Assembly: GCA_964479465.1 (NCBI GenBank)
Contig: CAYZMG010000001.1
Span: forward strand, 108,112-172,111
Reading direction: 5' to 3'
Source of the DNA: CADCTB01 sp964479465
GTDB taxonomy: Bacteria; Actinomycetota; Acidimicrobiia; Acidimicrobiales; AC-14
DNA: 64,000 bases
Below are positions 9,424-19,052 of this stretch, piece after piece; position 1 is the first letter of the stretch, and each line of letters opens with the position of its first letter. Below the pieces are notes generated by a model. The model worked only from the letters and a program-made list of their open reading frames with translations. It was not told the origin of the DNA and ran no database searches. Made by a program: the position numbers and the translations under genes.

Positions 9424-11706
9424 GACCGGTGCGAGGGTCGGGTTATTGAGGAAGTACTCGTCCCGAGGCATCAGGTCATGGTTGAGGCCGGTGTCGTCGA
9501 CCGGCGCCGGCGGGCCACCGTCTCGCACCACGACAGGCTCGATCGTCGCCAGATACTCCTCGATGGACTGCGCCTGCGCCGGCGGGAACCATCGGTCGGG
9601 CTCCAGCGCCGCGAGCCGGCCGAGCATCGTTGCTCGATCGAACACCAACGGGCTTTCGCTGGCCAGGTAGAACCGGGCGCCGTGGTAGTTGGCGACGGTG
9701 AACTCGAGGACATGTGGGAACACGTCGGTAACGCTGTTGAGGACCCGTGCGGTCGGAGCCCATCCGCTCAGGATCCCGCCGGTGGCCATCCGGCTGCGGA
9801 CGAGGTCGTAGAACTCGACCGAATAGAGGCTTCCGCTGAAGGCGCTTTGCGGCCGCACTGCATCGACGGTCACCACGTCGAAAGGCTCGTCCGCGCTCAG
9901 CAGGAACTTCCGTCCGTCGCCGACCTGGATGTCGACACGGGGGTCGTTCAGGAGACGATCGCTCTCCTCGGCGCCGCGCTGGGCCAGCACCTCCTGCAGC
10001 TCGACCGCGCCACCACAGATCTCCACCACGTCGATGTTCTCCACTCGCCGGTCTCCGGACATCCCGTACGGCGTCGCTCCGATCCCCAGCCCGACGGCCA
10101 GGACGTCTTGGGGAGACGGGTGCATCAGGGTCGGGACCAGGCCGATCAACACATGGAAGTCATCGAACGGGTATCCGTTCTGCGACGCCGCGTTTATGTG
10201 AAGAAGGTCTTCCCCTCCGACGGTCTTGAGCGCCGTCACGCACGCCCTGTCCTCGGCCAAGGCGAAGGTGCTCTGGTCCTCGGCGCCGTGGAGGTAAGCC
10301 CACAGGCGGGCGTTCGAGGGAAAGGCGGCGACGAGCCCGGCGATGAGCCCGACGGCACCGAGGCCCAGAGCCGCCCGCCGCAAAGGTGATGCTGCCAGGG
10401 CCGCGGCGGCGATCCCGGGCACGACCAGCAGGCCAGCCAGAAGCCGCAGGGTCCCGGACGTGCCCAACCGGTCGAGGAGCACGAACCCGACGAGCAGAAC
10501 GCCCGTGACGTTGCCGGCGATGTTGGCAAACAGCAGTGTGCCGGTGCGCCGGCCGAGCGTGTCGACCCGCTCGCTGACCAGCGCCTGCATGAACGGGAAG
10601 GACATTCCCATGGCGAACACCGGAAGCCCCATGATGAGGAGAGGGCCGGCGAGATTGACCATCCCGAGCCGCACGATCTCCTCGGTCGAGTCGAGCCGGT
10701 AGACGCCGTTGGTGTAGCCGTCGATGGCGAAGTGACGGTCGAATGGCCCGCCAAGCCCGAGCCGGGCAGGGACATCGATGAGCACGAGCAGGCCGAGCAG
10801 CGCCGTCACTCCGACCGCGTACTGCATGGCGAGGAACCACCGGTCCGGTCGGGCGGTCCGCCGGACCAGGCGCGACGCGACGGCTGCGCCCGCACCGAAC
10901 AGGAGGAGGTACAGGCTCAGAAGGTGGCCGAAAGTGTAGGAGTTCGTCCGCATCAAGGCGTCGATGACTCGGAAGAAGACGATCTCCATTCCGAGGGCAA
11001 CGGCGCCGGTGAGCCCGTACAGGCCGAGCCATTTCCAGGGAGGCGTCGGCGCCGGCCGCGGGACCGGGTCGGCCCCTGCGGCGCCGGCCGGCGCCGGCGT
11101 GGCCGTTCTCCAGAGGGTGAGGATCAGACCCGCAGCAAGGAGGTTCAGCGACCCCGCCAGACGCACCGCGCCAAGGAAGCCGAGGTTGCCGAGCAAGAGC
11201 CATCCGCTGACGCCGGCGCCGACGCCGGCGCCGATGGTGTTGACGGCATAGAGACGGCCCACCATCGGCGCCGCCTCGTCGATCCTTTCCACCAGGCCGC
11301 GGGCGACCAGCGGCAGCGACAGGCCCATGAGCGTCGTGGGCACGATGAGAAGAGCGAAGTTGAACGCGAACGCCGACAGGGTCCCGTCGACGAAAGAGAC
11401 CGACGATCGGTACAGGTCGTAGAAGAGCCAGATGCTGAACCAGGCGAAGGCCCCGATTGCGGCGTTGGCGGCTGCGAAGGCCAGGAGCGACCGCCGCGCG
11501 CCGAGTCGATCCGCAATCACCCCGCCGAGCAGGCTTCCCAGTCCCAGGCCGGCGAGGAAGGCCGAGACGACGGTGGTGATCGAGAACAGGTCCACGCCGG
11601 CATGGAGCGAGATGACGCGCTGCCAGACGACCTGGAGCGTCAGCGCCGAGAAGCCGGTGCTGGCGAAGACGATGAGCAGGACGAGCTTGGACGATCGGCG
11701 CAACAA
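9415..11706 (-). CDS. Multi-pass membrane protein with C-terminal spermidine-synthase-like domain
   Basis: About 763 aa if TTG 11706 is the start. An N-terminal MFS-like half of about 12 hydrophobic segments (G-L-G-L-G-S-L-L-G-G, A-D-R-L-G-A-R-R in the first loop) precedes a C-terminal Rossmann domain resembling polyamine synthases: V-G-L-G-I-G-A-T-P near residue 530, then V-E-I-C, D-P-R-V-D-I-Q-V-G-D-G-R-K-F-L and V-D-A-V-R-P. Such fusions are common in bacteria and usually of unproven activity. The frame stays open far upstream, but that part is antisense to the LAL gene and looks non-coding. The start is uncertain. Confidence 0.75.
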   Translation of the reverse strand: MLRRSSKLVLLIVFASTGFSALTLQVVWQRVISLHAGVDLFSITTVVSAFLAGLGLGSLLGGVIADRLGARRSLLAFAAANAAIGAFAWFSIWLFYDLYRSSVSFVDGTLSAFAFNFALLIVPTTLMGLSLPLVARGLVERIDEAAPMVGRLYAVNTIGAGVGAGVSGWLLLGNLGFLGAVRLAGSLNLLAAGLILTLWRTATPAPAGAAGADPVPRPAPTPPWKWLGLYGLTGAVALGMEIVFFRVIDALMRTNSYTFGHLLSLYLLLFGAGAAVASRLVRRTARPDRWFLAMQYAVGVTALLGLLVLIDVPARLGLGGPFDRHFAIDGYTNGVYRLDSTEEIVRLGMVNLAGPLLIMGLPVFAMGMSFPFMQALVSERVDTLGRRTGTLLFANIAGNVTGVLLVGFVLLDRLGTSGTLRLLAGLLVVPGIAAAALAASPLRRAALGLGAVGLIAGLVAAFPSNARLWAYLHGAEDQSTFALAEDRACVTALKTVGGEDLLHINAASQNGYPFDDFHVLIGLVPTLMHPSPQDVLAVGLGIGATPYGMSGDRRVENIDVVEICGGAVELQEVLAQRGAEESDRLLNDPRVDIQVGDGRKFLLSADEPFDVVTVDAVRPQSAFSGSLYSVEFYDLVRSRMATGGILSGWAPTARVLNSVTDVFPHVLEFTVANYHGARFYLASESPLVFDRATMLGRLAALEPDRWFPPAQAQSIEEYLATIEPVVVRDGGPPAPVDDTGLNHDLMPRDEYFLNNPTLAPVSR

Positions 11707-11763
11707 GGCGTCACTGTGACACGACCGAGTTCGTACACGCGGGCGCGATGGCACACTTCTCCG

Positions 11764-14616
11764 GTGACAGAGGGGAGGTCGCTGCTGTGCCCGACGCTGA
11801 TCGGGCGTGACCGGGAGGTCGGAACGGTCCGAGACATCGTCGAGGCACGTACCACGGCGCGCGTGGCGACGGTCGTGGGTGAGGCCGGCGTCGGCAAGTC
11901 GGCGCTGGTGGCGGCGGCGATCGCCGGCTCCTCCCGCCGCACGTTCGCCGGCCGCGCCACGCCGGGTGGCCTCGCCTTGCGGGCGCTGGCCGAGGTGGCG
12001 GTCGCAGCCGTTGTCGCCGGCGCCCGTGTCGACGACCGCGAGTTGGGCCCCTTGCGCGCCGGCCTGGGCGCCCTGCTCCCCGGCACGGTCGACGCGACGC
12101 TCGACGGTGCCACCTTCCCACTCGTCGCCGCCGAAGCCCTGCTGTGCCTGATCGCCACGCTCGACGTGCCCGTTACCCTCGTCCTCGACGACCTGCATTG
12201 GGCCGACGCCGAATCGCTGGAAGCCCTCGAACGGATCTGCGACCGAGTGGCGACACGAGCAGTCACCGTGCTGCTCGTCACCCGCCCCGGGTGCCCGGCT
12301 GAAAGGCTGGCCCGACGGGTGGCGTCGCGCCGGCTCGGCCCCCTGGTCGACCTTCGCTCTCTGAATCGTACCGACGCCGTCGCCATGGCGGAGCGGTGCC
12401 TGGGCGCGACGGTGCCGGACGGCCTCCCATCGCTGATCGACGGGGCCGGCGGCAACCCGTTCCTGATCGAGGAGCTCCTCCGCTCGGCGTCGGACGTCGG
12501 CGCCCTCGTCCACGACGGGCACGCCTGGTCGTTCGATCCCGGGACGCCGGTTGCACCCCCGTCCACACTCGCCGAGTCCGTCGCCCTGCGGCTGGATCAG
12601 CTTCCGGGCGACGCCGGCCATCTGCTGTCCGTCGCCGCTTCACTCGGCGAGGGCCAGCCCATGGCGGCCGTACTCGCTGCGGCCTCGGTGGGCCCAGACG
12701 ACGAGCGCCGGCTGCTCGACGCCATCCGAGCCGGGATCGCCTCGCAGCTCCTCGACCCGGCGAGCGCTGACATCCGCTTCCGTCACGCCCTTACCGCTGA
12801 GGCCGCCGCCGCCGCACTGCTCCCCCATGAGCGCATGGTCGCCGCCGGCAAGGCGCTGGACGCCCTCACCTCTCCCGGCACCGTCACCGCGCAAAAACCC
12901 GCCCTCCTCGCCGGCCTCGCGGAGCGGGCCGGCCGAAGGGACGCCGCGGCACAGTGGTGGCTCGACGACGCCCGTCAGCACGCACGGGGCGCGGCGACCG
13001 GAGCCGCCATAGCAAGCGTCGAACGAGCCCTGGCCCTCGCCGAGGATGCGTCCTTGCGCGCAGAGGCACGCATCGAGCACGTCGAGCTGCTCGCGCTCGC
13101 CGGCCGCTCACGCGACGCCGTCGCCGCCGCCGATGTTGCCGCCGCGACCCCGAACCTCACGTCTGACGGTGGCGTTCGCCTGGACATGGCGCGCGCCCGC
13201 TGCATGGAGACCGGCCCGGCGCGCCAGGCCGCCATGCGTCGCGCTCTCGACGCGGCGGCCGGGTCGGACCGGGAGCCCAAGGTCGAGGCGACCGCCGCGC
13301 TCCTCGCCGTCGAGCAAGGTGACCACGAGTCCGCCGCCGCCCACGCCACGAGGGCCCTCCAGCTTTCCTCGGCCGACCCTACCGCCCGGTGCCAGGCCCT
13401 GGAGGTGCTCGGACGCGTCGCACGCAGCCGCGACCTCGACCAGGCCGCCGCCTACTTCAGCGAGGCGGCGGCGACGGCCGAAGCCCACGGCCTCGCGCTA
13501 TGGCGGGCGCGGGCGCTGCACGAGCGCGCCACGATCACCCAGCTGCGAGACGTCGACACCGCCGACCTCGAGCTGGCCCGCCTCGCCGCTCTCGACGCCG
13601 GCGCGCCGGGCCTGATCGCCACGATCGACTTCCACCTCGCGGCCGTGCTCGCCACCCGGTTCGACGCCGGGCCGGCGCTGCTTGCCGCACGTCGCTTCCT
13701 CGACCTGGGATCGGCCGTCGGCGGCCAAGCGGACCGGGCTTGGGGATGGACGCTGGTCGGGTACGCCAACGTCGTCGCCGGGAGGCACTCGAACGCCGAG
13801 GCGGCCCTCGCCGAAGCGGCGCGACTGGGACGTGAGGACCTCGAGGTCGGCACACTCAACGCGTTCTTCCGCTCCGGGCTCACGCACCTGCTCGGCGGCG
13901 ACCCGTCCGCTGCCGTCGACGGCTACCAGCAGGCCATGCGTGCGCTGGCCGCGACGCCCACCCCGTCGTCGCTGCCCCCGTGGTACCTCGGTCCTCTGCT
14001 CTGCACGGTGCTCGACCGAGACGGCGCGACGTACCGGCGCCTCGCTGACCGGCCTGGCCTTCAGCTGACCGCCACTATCCGAGGCACCTGGCTGATGGCC
14101 GAGGCCGTAGCCGCCGGCAACCGTGGGGCGACGTCCGGCGCGACCGAACTCGCGGCGCAGGCCGCTCATGTGTGGGCGGACCGCCCGGGACTCGACGCGC
14201 ACCGTCACATCGCCCAGTGGCTCGCCGCCCCGGCGGCCCACGCGTGCGGGTGGGGGCAGCCCGACACGTGGCTGTTCGAGGCAGAGGCATGGGCCCGCGA
14301 GCACGGCTTCTCCGCCATCGCCGACTCCTGCCGCTCGCGACTCCGCATGATCGGCGCGCCCCTCAAACGGCGACGAGGAACCACCGCCGTCCCCGTCGAG
14401 CTCGAGCGGCAGGGCATCACCAGCCGGGAGATCGACGTCCTCGCCCTGGTCGGCGCCGGCCTCACCAATGCCGCCATCGCCGAGCGGCTCCACCTGTCGC
14501 CCGGAACGGTCAAGGGCTATGTCAGTCACCTCCTCGCCAAGGCCGCTGCCCCCAACCGGGCCGCGCTGGCCCGCATTGCCGCCCGCCACGGATTGGACCG
14601 GGAGCCGGCGGGCTAA
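11764..14616 (+). CDS. LAL-type LuxR-family transcriptional regulator (AAA ATPase)
   Basis: A 950-aa regulator. The N-terminus has L-I-G-R-D-R-E-V then Walker A G-E-A-G-V-G-K-S (about residues 40-47) and Walker B L-V-L-D-D-L-H-W-A-D; the long middle is Ala-rich and helical like TPR/MalT regions; the end is a LuxR helix-turn-helix (T-S-R-E-I-D-V-L-A-L-V then N-A-A-I-A-E-R-L, S-P-G-T-V-K-G-Y-V-S). GTG 11764 is the best-placed start, with no clear ribosome site, so leaderless translation is possible. It diverges from the membrane fusion gene across 57 bp and probably controls nearby transport or secondary-metabolism genes. Confidence 0.88.
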   Translation: MTEGRSLLCPTLIGRDREVGTVRDIVEARTTARVATVVGEAGVGKSALVAAAIAGSSRRTFAGRATPGGLALRALAEVAVAAVVAGARVDDRELGPLRAGLGALLPGTVDATLDGATFPLVAAEALLCLIATLDVPVTLVLDDLHWADAESLEALERICDRVATRAVTVLLVTRPGCPAERLARRVASRRLGPLVDLRSLNRTDAVAMAERCLGATVPDGLPSLIDGAGGNPFLIEELLRSASDVGALVHDGHAWSFDPGTPVAPPSTLAESVALRLDQLPGDAGHLLSVAASLGEGQPMAAVLAAASVGPDDERRLLDAIRAGIASQLLDPASADIRFRHALTAEAAAAALLPHERMVAAGKALDALTSPGTVTAQKPALLAGLAERAGRRDAAAQWWLDDARQHARGAATGAAIASVERALALAEDASLRAEARIEHVELLALAGRSRDAVAAADVAAATPNLTSDGGVRLDMARARCMETGPARQAAMRRALDAAAGSDREPKVEATAALLAVEQGDHESAAAHATRALQLSSADPTARCQALEVLGRVARSRDLDQAAAYFSEAAATAEAHGLALWRARALHERATITQLRDVDTADLELARLAALDAGAPGLIATIDFHLAAVLATRFDAGPALLAARRFLDLGSAVGGQADRAWGWTLVGYANVVAGRHSNAEAALAEAARLGREDLEVGTLNAFFRSGLTHLLGGDPSAAVDGYQQAMRALAATPTPSSLPPWYLGPLLCTVLDRDGATYRRLADRPGLQLTATIRGTWLMAEAVAAGNRGATSGATELAAQAAHVWADRPGLDAHRHIAQWLAAPAAHACGWGQPDTWLFEAEAWAREHGFSAIADSCRSRLRMIGAPLKRRRGTTAVPVELERQGITSREIDVLALVGAGLTNAAIAERLHLSPGTVKGYVSHLLAKAAAPNRAALARIAARHGLDREPAG

Positions 14617-14705
14617 AAACCCCCCGTTCGGCAGGTGTGCGAAGCGCGAGTTCCCCCGAGAATGCCCTTCGTAGGACACACCGAACCGAACGAGAGGAGC
14701 CTCAC

Positions 14706-15113
14706 ATGTCAGCAACCGAGAACACCGCCCTGGTCCAGAAGCTGGTCGGCGCTTTCCGGACCGGCGACCTGGCCACCGTCGCGAGCTGCTTCTCGCCCGA
14801 CGCCGTCTGGGACTTCCCGGGGCGTTCGGTCGTGAGCGGCACGTTCAAGGGCCCCGACGAGATCGTCGCCTTCCTCGCCCGTTCCTACGAGCTGTCGGGC
14901 GCCACGCTCGCCGTCGATCTGATCGACGTCACCGCCAGCGACCGCGGCGCCACCCAGGTGCAATGGGTCAGCGCCGACCACGCCGGCAAGTCAATGCGCG
15001 CCGTCGAACTGTTGCACCACGAGATGAGTGGCGGTGTCATCGTGCGCACATGGCACCGCAGCGACGAAGGCGCTATCGCCGGCTTCTTCGGCGACGGCGG
15101 AGGCCTGCGATGA
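14706..15113 (+). CDS. SnoaL-like / NTF2-fold protein
   Basis: A 135-aa protein with ATG 14706 preceded by GAGGAG 6 bases upstream. The pattern L-V-Q-K-L-V-G-A-F-R-T-G-D-L, S-C-F-S-P-D-A-V-W-D-F-P-G and a late V-E-L-L-H-H-E strand match the SnoaL-like superfamily (family knowledge: ketosteroid-isomerase-like barrels). It lies 89 bp behind the LAL regulator and faces a drug-exporter operon, so a role in modifying or sensing a small hydrophobic compound is possible but unproven. It is not a close copy of the SnoaL-like protein at 1194-1613. Confidence 0.8.
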   Translation: MSATENTALVQKLVGAFRTGDLATVASCFSPDAVWDFPGRSVVSGTFKGPDEIVAFLARSYELSGATLAVDLIDVTASDRGATQVQWVSADHAGKSMRAVELLHHEMSGGVIVRTWHRSDEGAIAGFFGDGGGLR

Positions 15114-15162
15114 CTGATCGCCGGCCCGCAAGGGACGCACTCGATACCGGGGCTCGTCCGGC

Positions 15163-16002
15163 TCAGCCCTTGCGGTAGAGGCGCGTGGTCAGGGGGGCGA
15201 ACACGACGGTCAGCGCGGCAGCCACTCCCAGGGAGATGGCGACGTCCCTGCCTCGTGCGTTGCCCGCCATCAGGCCCCGAGAGGCGTCGGCGAGGATCGA
15301 GATCGGGTTGATCTCGACGAAGGCCTCGAGCGGCCCCGGGAGGGTCTCTGGCTCCACGAAGACGTTCGACAGGAACGTGAGCGGGAAGATGCCCATGAAG
15401 CCGGCGTTCAGCACCGCGCTCGGCGTGCGCAGCAGCAGCCCGATGGTGGTGAAGACCCAGGACAGGCCGAAGGAGAAGGTGACCACCAGGGCGAGCGCGG
15501 CGACCGCGCCCCCGACGCCGGCGCCGGGCCGGAAGCCCAGGATGACGCCGACGACGATGATCACGGTGCCGGCGATCACGTACCGGACGGTGTCGCCCAG
15601 CATCGACCCGAGCAGCGGCGCCGGCCGCCAGATCGGCAGCGAGCGGAACCGGTCGACCACGCCCTTGGTCAGGTCGGTGTTCAGGGCCACGCCAGAATAG
15701 ACGGTGGTGAAAAGCACCGACATGACCAGGATGCCGGGCAGTAGGTAATCCCGGTACTCACCGGTCGAGCCGGAGATGGCGCCGCCGAAGATGTAGGTGA
15801 ACATCACGACGAACATCACCGGCGTGATGGTCACGTCGAGGAGCTGCTCGGGGACGTGCTTGACCTTGAGCATTCCCCGCCAGGCGAAGGTGAGGGCGGC
15901 CGAGAGCGGGCCGGCCGCTGGCGGACGGGGGGTCGAGGAGATCGCCCGGCGGACCGCAGCCTCGTCGGCGTCGGTCGATAGGGCGGACTCGGTGGCGCTC
16001 AT
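15163..16002 (-). CDS. ABC-2 type (DrrB-like) exporter permease
   Basis: A 279-aa membrane protein with about six helices. It carries the ABC-2 pattern: an N-terminal cytoplasmic stretch, F-V-V-M-F-T-Y-I-F-G-G, Y-L-L-P-G-I-L-V-M, the loop G-V-V-D-R-F-R-S-L-P, and a late F-L-S-N-V-F-V segment followed by P-L-E-A-F-V-E-I-N-P-I-S. This is the daunorubicin-resistance permease style. It starts within the stop of the ATPase gene (4-bp overlap), so both make one exporter. Substrate unknown. Confidence 0.9.
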   Translation of the reverse strand: MSATESALSTDADEAAVRRAISSTPRPPAAGPLSAALTFAWRGMLKVKHVPEQLLDVTITPVMFVVMFTYIFGGAISGSTGEYRDYLLPGILVMSVLFTTVYSGVALNTDLTKGVVDRFRSLPIWRPAPLLGSMLGDTVRYVIAGTVIIVVGVILGFRPGAGVGGAVAALALVVTFSFGLSWVFTTIGLLLRTPSAVLNAGFMGIFPLTFLSNVFVEPETLPGPLEAFVEINPISILADASRGLMAGNARGRDVAISLGVAAALTVVFAPLTTRLYRKG

Positions 16003-16979
16003 ACAGCCTCCTCCTTGTCGATCGGGCCGGCCTCGGCGTCAGCGGGACGGCCGGTGAGAGCCAGGAAGACCTCGTCGAGGGTCGGCTGGCCCAGCGAGAA
16101 GGCGGCGATGCCGATGCCGGCGCGGGCCAGCTCGGCGACCACCTCGGCTCCGCGCCCGGCATCCGGGCAGGCGGCCGACAGCGCAGCAGGGTCGGGCTGC
16201 CGGGTGACGTCGCCCAGGGCCAGGTCGAGCACCTCCTCGGCCTGGGGCCGCTGCTGCGGGTCGAGCAGACGCACCTGGAGCGTCCCCGAACCGACGGAGG
16301 CCTTGAGCTGGCCGGGTGTGCCCTCGGCGATCACCTTGCCGTGGTCGATCACCGCGATCCCCTCGCACAGCTGGTCAGCCTCCTCGAGGTACTGGGTGCA
16401 GAGCAGGATCGTCGTTCCCTCGGCCACCAGCGCCCGCACGATGTCCCACACCTGATTGCGCGACCGCGGGTCGAGGCCGGTCGTCGGCTCGTCGAGGAAC
16501 ATCAGCGCCGGCGTCACCACGATGCTGGCCGCGACGTCGAGCCGGCGCCGCATGCCCCCCGAGTAGTGCTTGACCAGCTTGGTGGCCGACTCCGCCAGCC
16601 CGAAGGCGTCGAGCAGCTCGCCGGCCCGCGCCTTGGCGGCCGGCCATCTGAGGCCGAGCAGGCGCCCAAGCAAGATCAGGTTCTCCCGCCCGGTGAGATC
16701 CTCGTCGACCGATGCCAGCTGGCCAGTCAGGGACACGGCGGCGCGGACGGCGTCCCCCTCCGTCACGATGTCGTGGCCGAGGACCCGCGCGCTGCCGCCG
16801 TCGGGTTGGATCAAGGTGGCCAGCATCCGGATTGTCGTCGTCTTCCCGGCGCCGTTGGGCCCGAGGACGCCGTACACCGCGCCGCGGCGCACGGCCAGGT
16901 CGACGCCATCGACGGCGCGAATCCCGCCGTAGGACTTCACGAGGCCGGTCGCCTCGATTGCCAGCGCCTGGTCCGTCAT
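15999..16979 (-). CDS. ABC transporter ATP-binding protein (DrrA-like)
   Basis: A 326-aa ATPase: Walker A G-P-N-G-A-G-K-T-T-T (about residues 39-48), signature Y-S-G-G-M-R-R-R-L-D, Walker B A-L-M-F-L-D-E-P-T-T-G-L-D-P-R-S, H-loop replaced by Q (L-C-T-Q-Y-L-E-E-A), and a C-terminal accessory domain ending P-T-L-D-E-V-F-L-A-L-T-G-R, as in DrrA. The T-Q-Y-L-E-E-A-D-Q-L sequence is typical of this subfamily. It exports a hydrophobic compound together with the downstream permease. Confidence 0.93.
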   Translation of the reverse strand: MTDQALAIEATGLVKSYGGIRAVDGVDLAVRRGAVYGVLGPNGAGKTTTIRMLATLIQPDGGSARVLGHDIVTEGDAVRAAVSLTGQLASVDEDLTGRENLILLGRLLGLRWPAAKARAGELLDAFGLAESATKLVKHYSGGMRRRLDVAASIVVTPALMFLDEPTTGLDPRSRNQVWDIVRALVAEGTTILLCTQYLEEADQLCEGIAVIDHGKVIAEGTPGQLKASVGSGTLQVRLLDPQQRPQAEEVLDLALGDVTRQPDPAALSAACPDAGRGAEVVAELARAGIGIAAFSLGQPTLDEVFLALTGRPADAEAGPIDKEEAV

Positions 16980-17048
16980 GACACCAGCATCACACGTCTC
17001 CAGGGCCGGCGACCGCGACTTACGCGAAGCGCCGCGTGAGAGCGAGAG

Positions 17049-18744
17049 CTACCCGAGCCTCTCCGCCAGGCGCAGCGCCAGGGCCACGAGGGTCCGGACG
17101 GGGTTGGCCGCGGAGCTGAACGGCATCACCGACATGTCGCACACGTGGAGACCTCCGGCGCCGATGACTTGCAGGTCCTCATCGACGACCGAGGACGAGG
17201 TGATCGGCCTGTCGTGGGCCGCCCGGTAGGGCATGCGCATCGTGCCCGTTGCGTGGTGCACGGTCCCCCAGCCGAACCCCTTCCCTTTCTCGCCGTACCG
17301 GGCTCCGTCGTGGGAACGGGCACTGACGCCGTCGATCTCGAACTGGGAGAAGATCCGGTCGGTCACGCCGTTCAGCAGGTCGAAGATGTCGGCCGCCGAC
17401 CCCATGTGCCACCCGGCGAGGGCCGGAAGTCGCGAGTCCTTGAGACGGTCGACATGGCTGAGGTTCCCGAACCTGATCTCGGGCACGTACTCGAACGGGG
17501 GCGCGGGCTTGATCTCGTTGTCGTCGTCGAGGCAGTTCCCGAAGCTGAACTTGATGTCGACGCGTGACGGCCCTTGCTGGTCGGTGGTGGAGAATGCGGC
17601 GGGGTTGTTCCGGTTCGGGTCGTTGGGGTCGTTGTCGCGCAGGTGCCAGTACTCGTGGTTGATGTTCATCTCCACGTTGAACGGGAATCCGATCCGGTCG
17701 CCGTCCCGCAGGCCTCGCGAGTAGAAGATGATCTTCGCGTGGGCGGTCTTCGGTACGGGGACGTCGCCGATGCCGGTCACGAAAGTCACCATCTCGTCGG
17801 TGGTCGGGTGGTCGGTCAGGCCCCGCCCCACCAGCTCCCTCACACTCGAAGGCAGCTGCTCGTACATGCTCGAGCGCCGCATCAGCTTGGGCGTCTCGAT
17901 GGACCCGCCGGCCAGGACGACGGTAGGCGCGACGAACGTGCGGGCGGCCGACGTCACCGTATTCCGGCAGACGAGCTCGTAACCGTCGCCTCGGCGGCGG
18001 ACGTCCTCCACGAAGTGGTTCAGCAACATATGGAGGCCGGGACCGTCCCCATGCTTGGCACCGGGCGTGAGGCCCACCTGATTGATGAGCAGCTCGGCCG
18101 TGTTGAACACGCCGGTCGGCTCGATCGAGAACTCGCTCGCGGGGACGCCTTCGGCCGTGAGGTAGGGCTGATGGAGCGCGCGCGGCGTTTGGTGGATCGA
18201 GAAGTCCTGCACCAGGTCGCTCCGCCGGAGCTTCTCGACGACCGCGGCGGCGGTCGTCCCCATGGACCGCGACTCGTTCATGGTCTCGCNNNNNNNNNNG
18301 AAGACCACCTTGGAGGTCCTGTCTTACCCTGGGCGGGAAGAACTCCAGCTCCCAGGGTTGAATGGTCGGGATGAGGCCCGACCAGAAGATGGATCGCCCG
18401 CCCAGGTTGAGCTGCGGCTTCTCGCCGATGAAGTGGGCGGTACCCGGATTGCCGCTCTGCCAGAAGGTGTCGCAGCCGAAGTGCCGAGCCAAGCTGGAGT
18501 TCGGGAACCGGCACATGTTGTAGACGTGGGTTGGGAAGACGAACGACCCCGCTTCGAGCAGCAGGATCCTCTTCGTCCCCCCGAGCTTCTCGGCCAGCGC
18601 GTCGGCTAGGACGCCGCCTCCCACCCCTGATCCGACCACGATGATGTCGAAGTCGTCTCTCGGACCGATGTATTGCAGGAACAACCGCTCCTGCGCCGCG
18701 CTGAGAGCTGAGACCAGGTTGACGTAGGTCGCGGCACTGAACAT
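17049..18744 (-). CDS. GMC-family FAD oxidoreductase, interrupted by an assembly gap
   Basis: Two halves of one enzyme on either side of ten N. The N-terminal half (18744 down to 18300) has the FAD motif V-G-S-G-V-G-G-G, the acidic end of strand 2 (L-L-E-A-G) and N-L-G-G-R-S-I-F-W-S-G. The C-terminal half (18289 to 17049) has H-H-A-T-G-T-M-R-M and A-N-P-V-R-T-L-V-A-L-A, the choline-dehydrogenase/cholesterol-oxidase C-terminus. The halves are in different frames as printed, which a placeholder gap explains. GGGAGGT precedes ATG 18744. Substrate unknown. Confidence 0.8.
18290..18299. other. Assembly gap (ten N)
   Basis: Ten undetermined bases interrupt the GMC oxidoreductase gene. The flanking protein text (ends about L-Q-G-G-L, resumes E-T-M-N-E-S-R-S-M-G) suggests only a short piece is missing, but gap length is not knowable here. 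Confidence 0.99.
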
Positions 18745-19052
18745 GGCTACCTCCCGGGCGAACGTCGACCGGCCAAGTTGTACACGGTGGAGGGTTGCAA
18801 CCCACACGGTGGTGACGGTGGTCCGCAACCAACTCCTCGCCTCGCCATTGCTCGACTCGTCCAGCACGAGCACCGGCGGATCACGAGAAGATCGCCGCGA
18901 GCGAGAGCCTTGACGCATTCCCAGCGAGTAGGCGCCGGCCCGGCGATCGGCCGCAGACGCGAGGCGACGAGGTCCAGCGCTTCGTCGACCCGCTGCTGCT
19001 CGATACCGGCGGCCAGGATGCGGAGGCGACTCTCGGTAGTCTCGATATTGCC
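18745..19052. other. Divergent intergenic region, 308 bp
   Basis: Lies between the GMC oxidoreductase (minus) and the HD protein (plus), so it should hold both promoters. I see no clear hairpin or operator. One minus-strand frame from about 19075 reads like protein for about 60 codons (I-E-T-T-E-S-R-L-R-I-L-A-A-G-I) but has no usable start and then degenerates; it may be a relic. Confidence 0.4.

Noticed and set aside
10732..11763. Upstream extension of the LAL regulator frame
   Set aside because: Asp/Arg/Gln/Glu-rich text antisense to membrane helices of the fusion protein; the regulator's usual N-terminus begins at GTG 11764.
9415..12621. A 1068-codon open frame on the minus strand
   Set aside because: Only the part from about 11706 onward looks like protein; the upstream third is Arg/Gly/Asp-rich and antisense to the Walker-motif end of the LAL gene.
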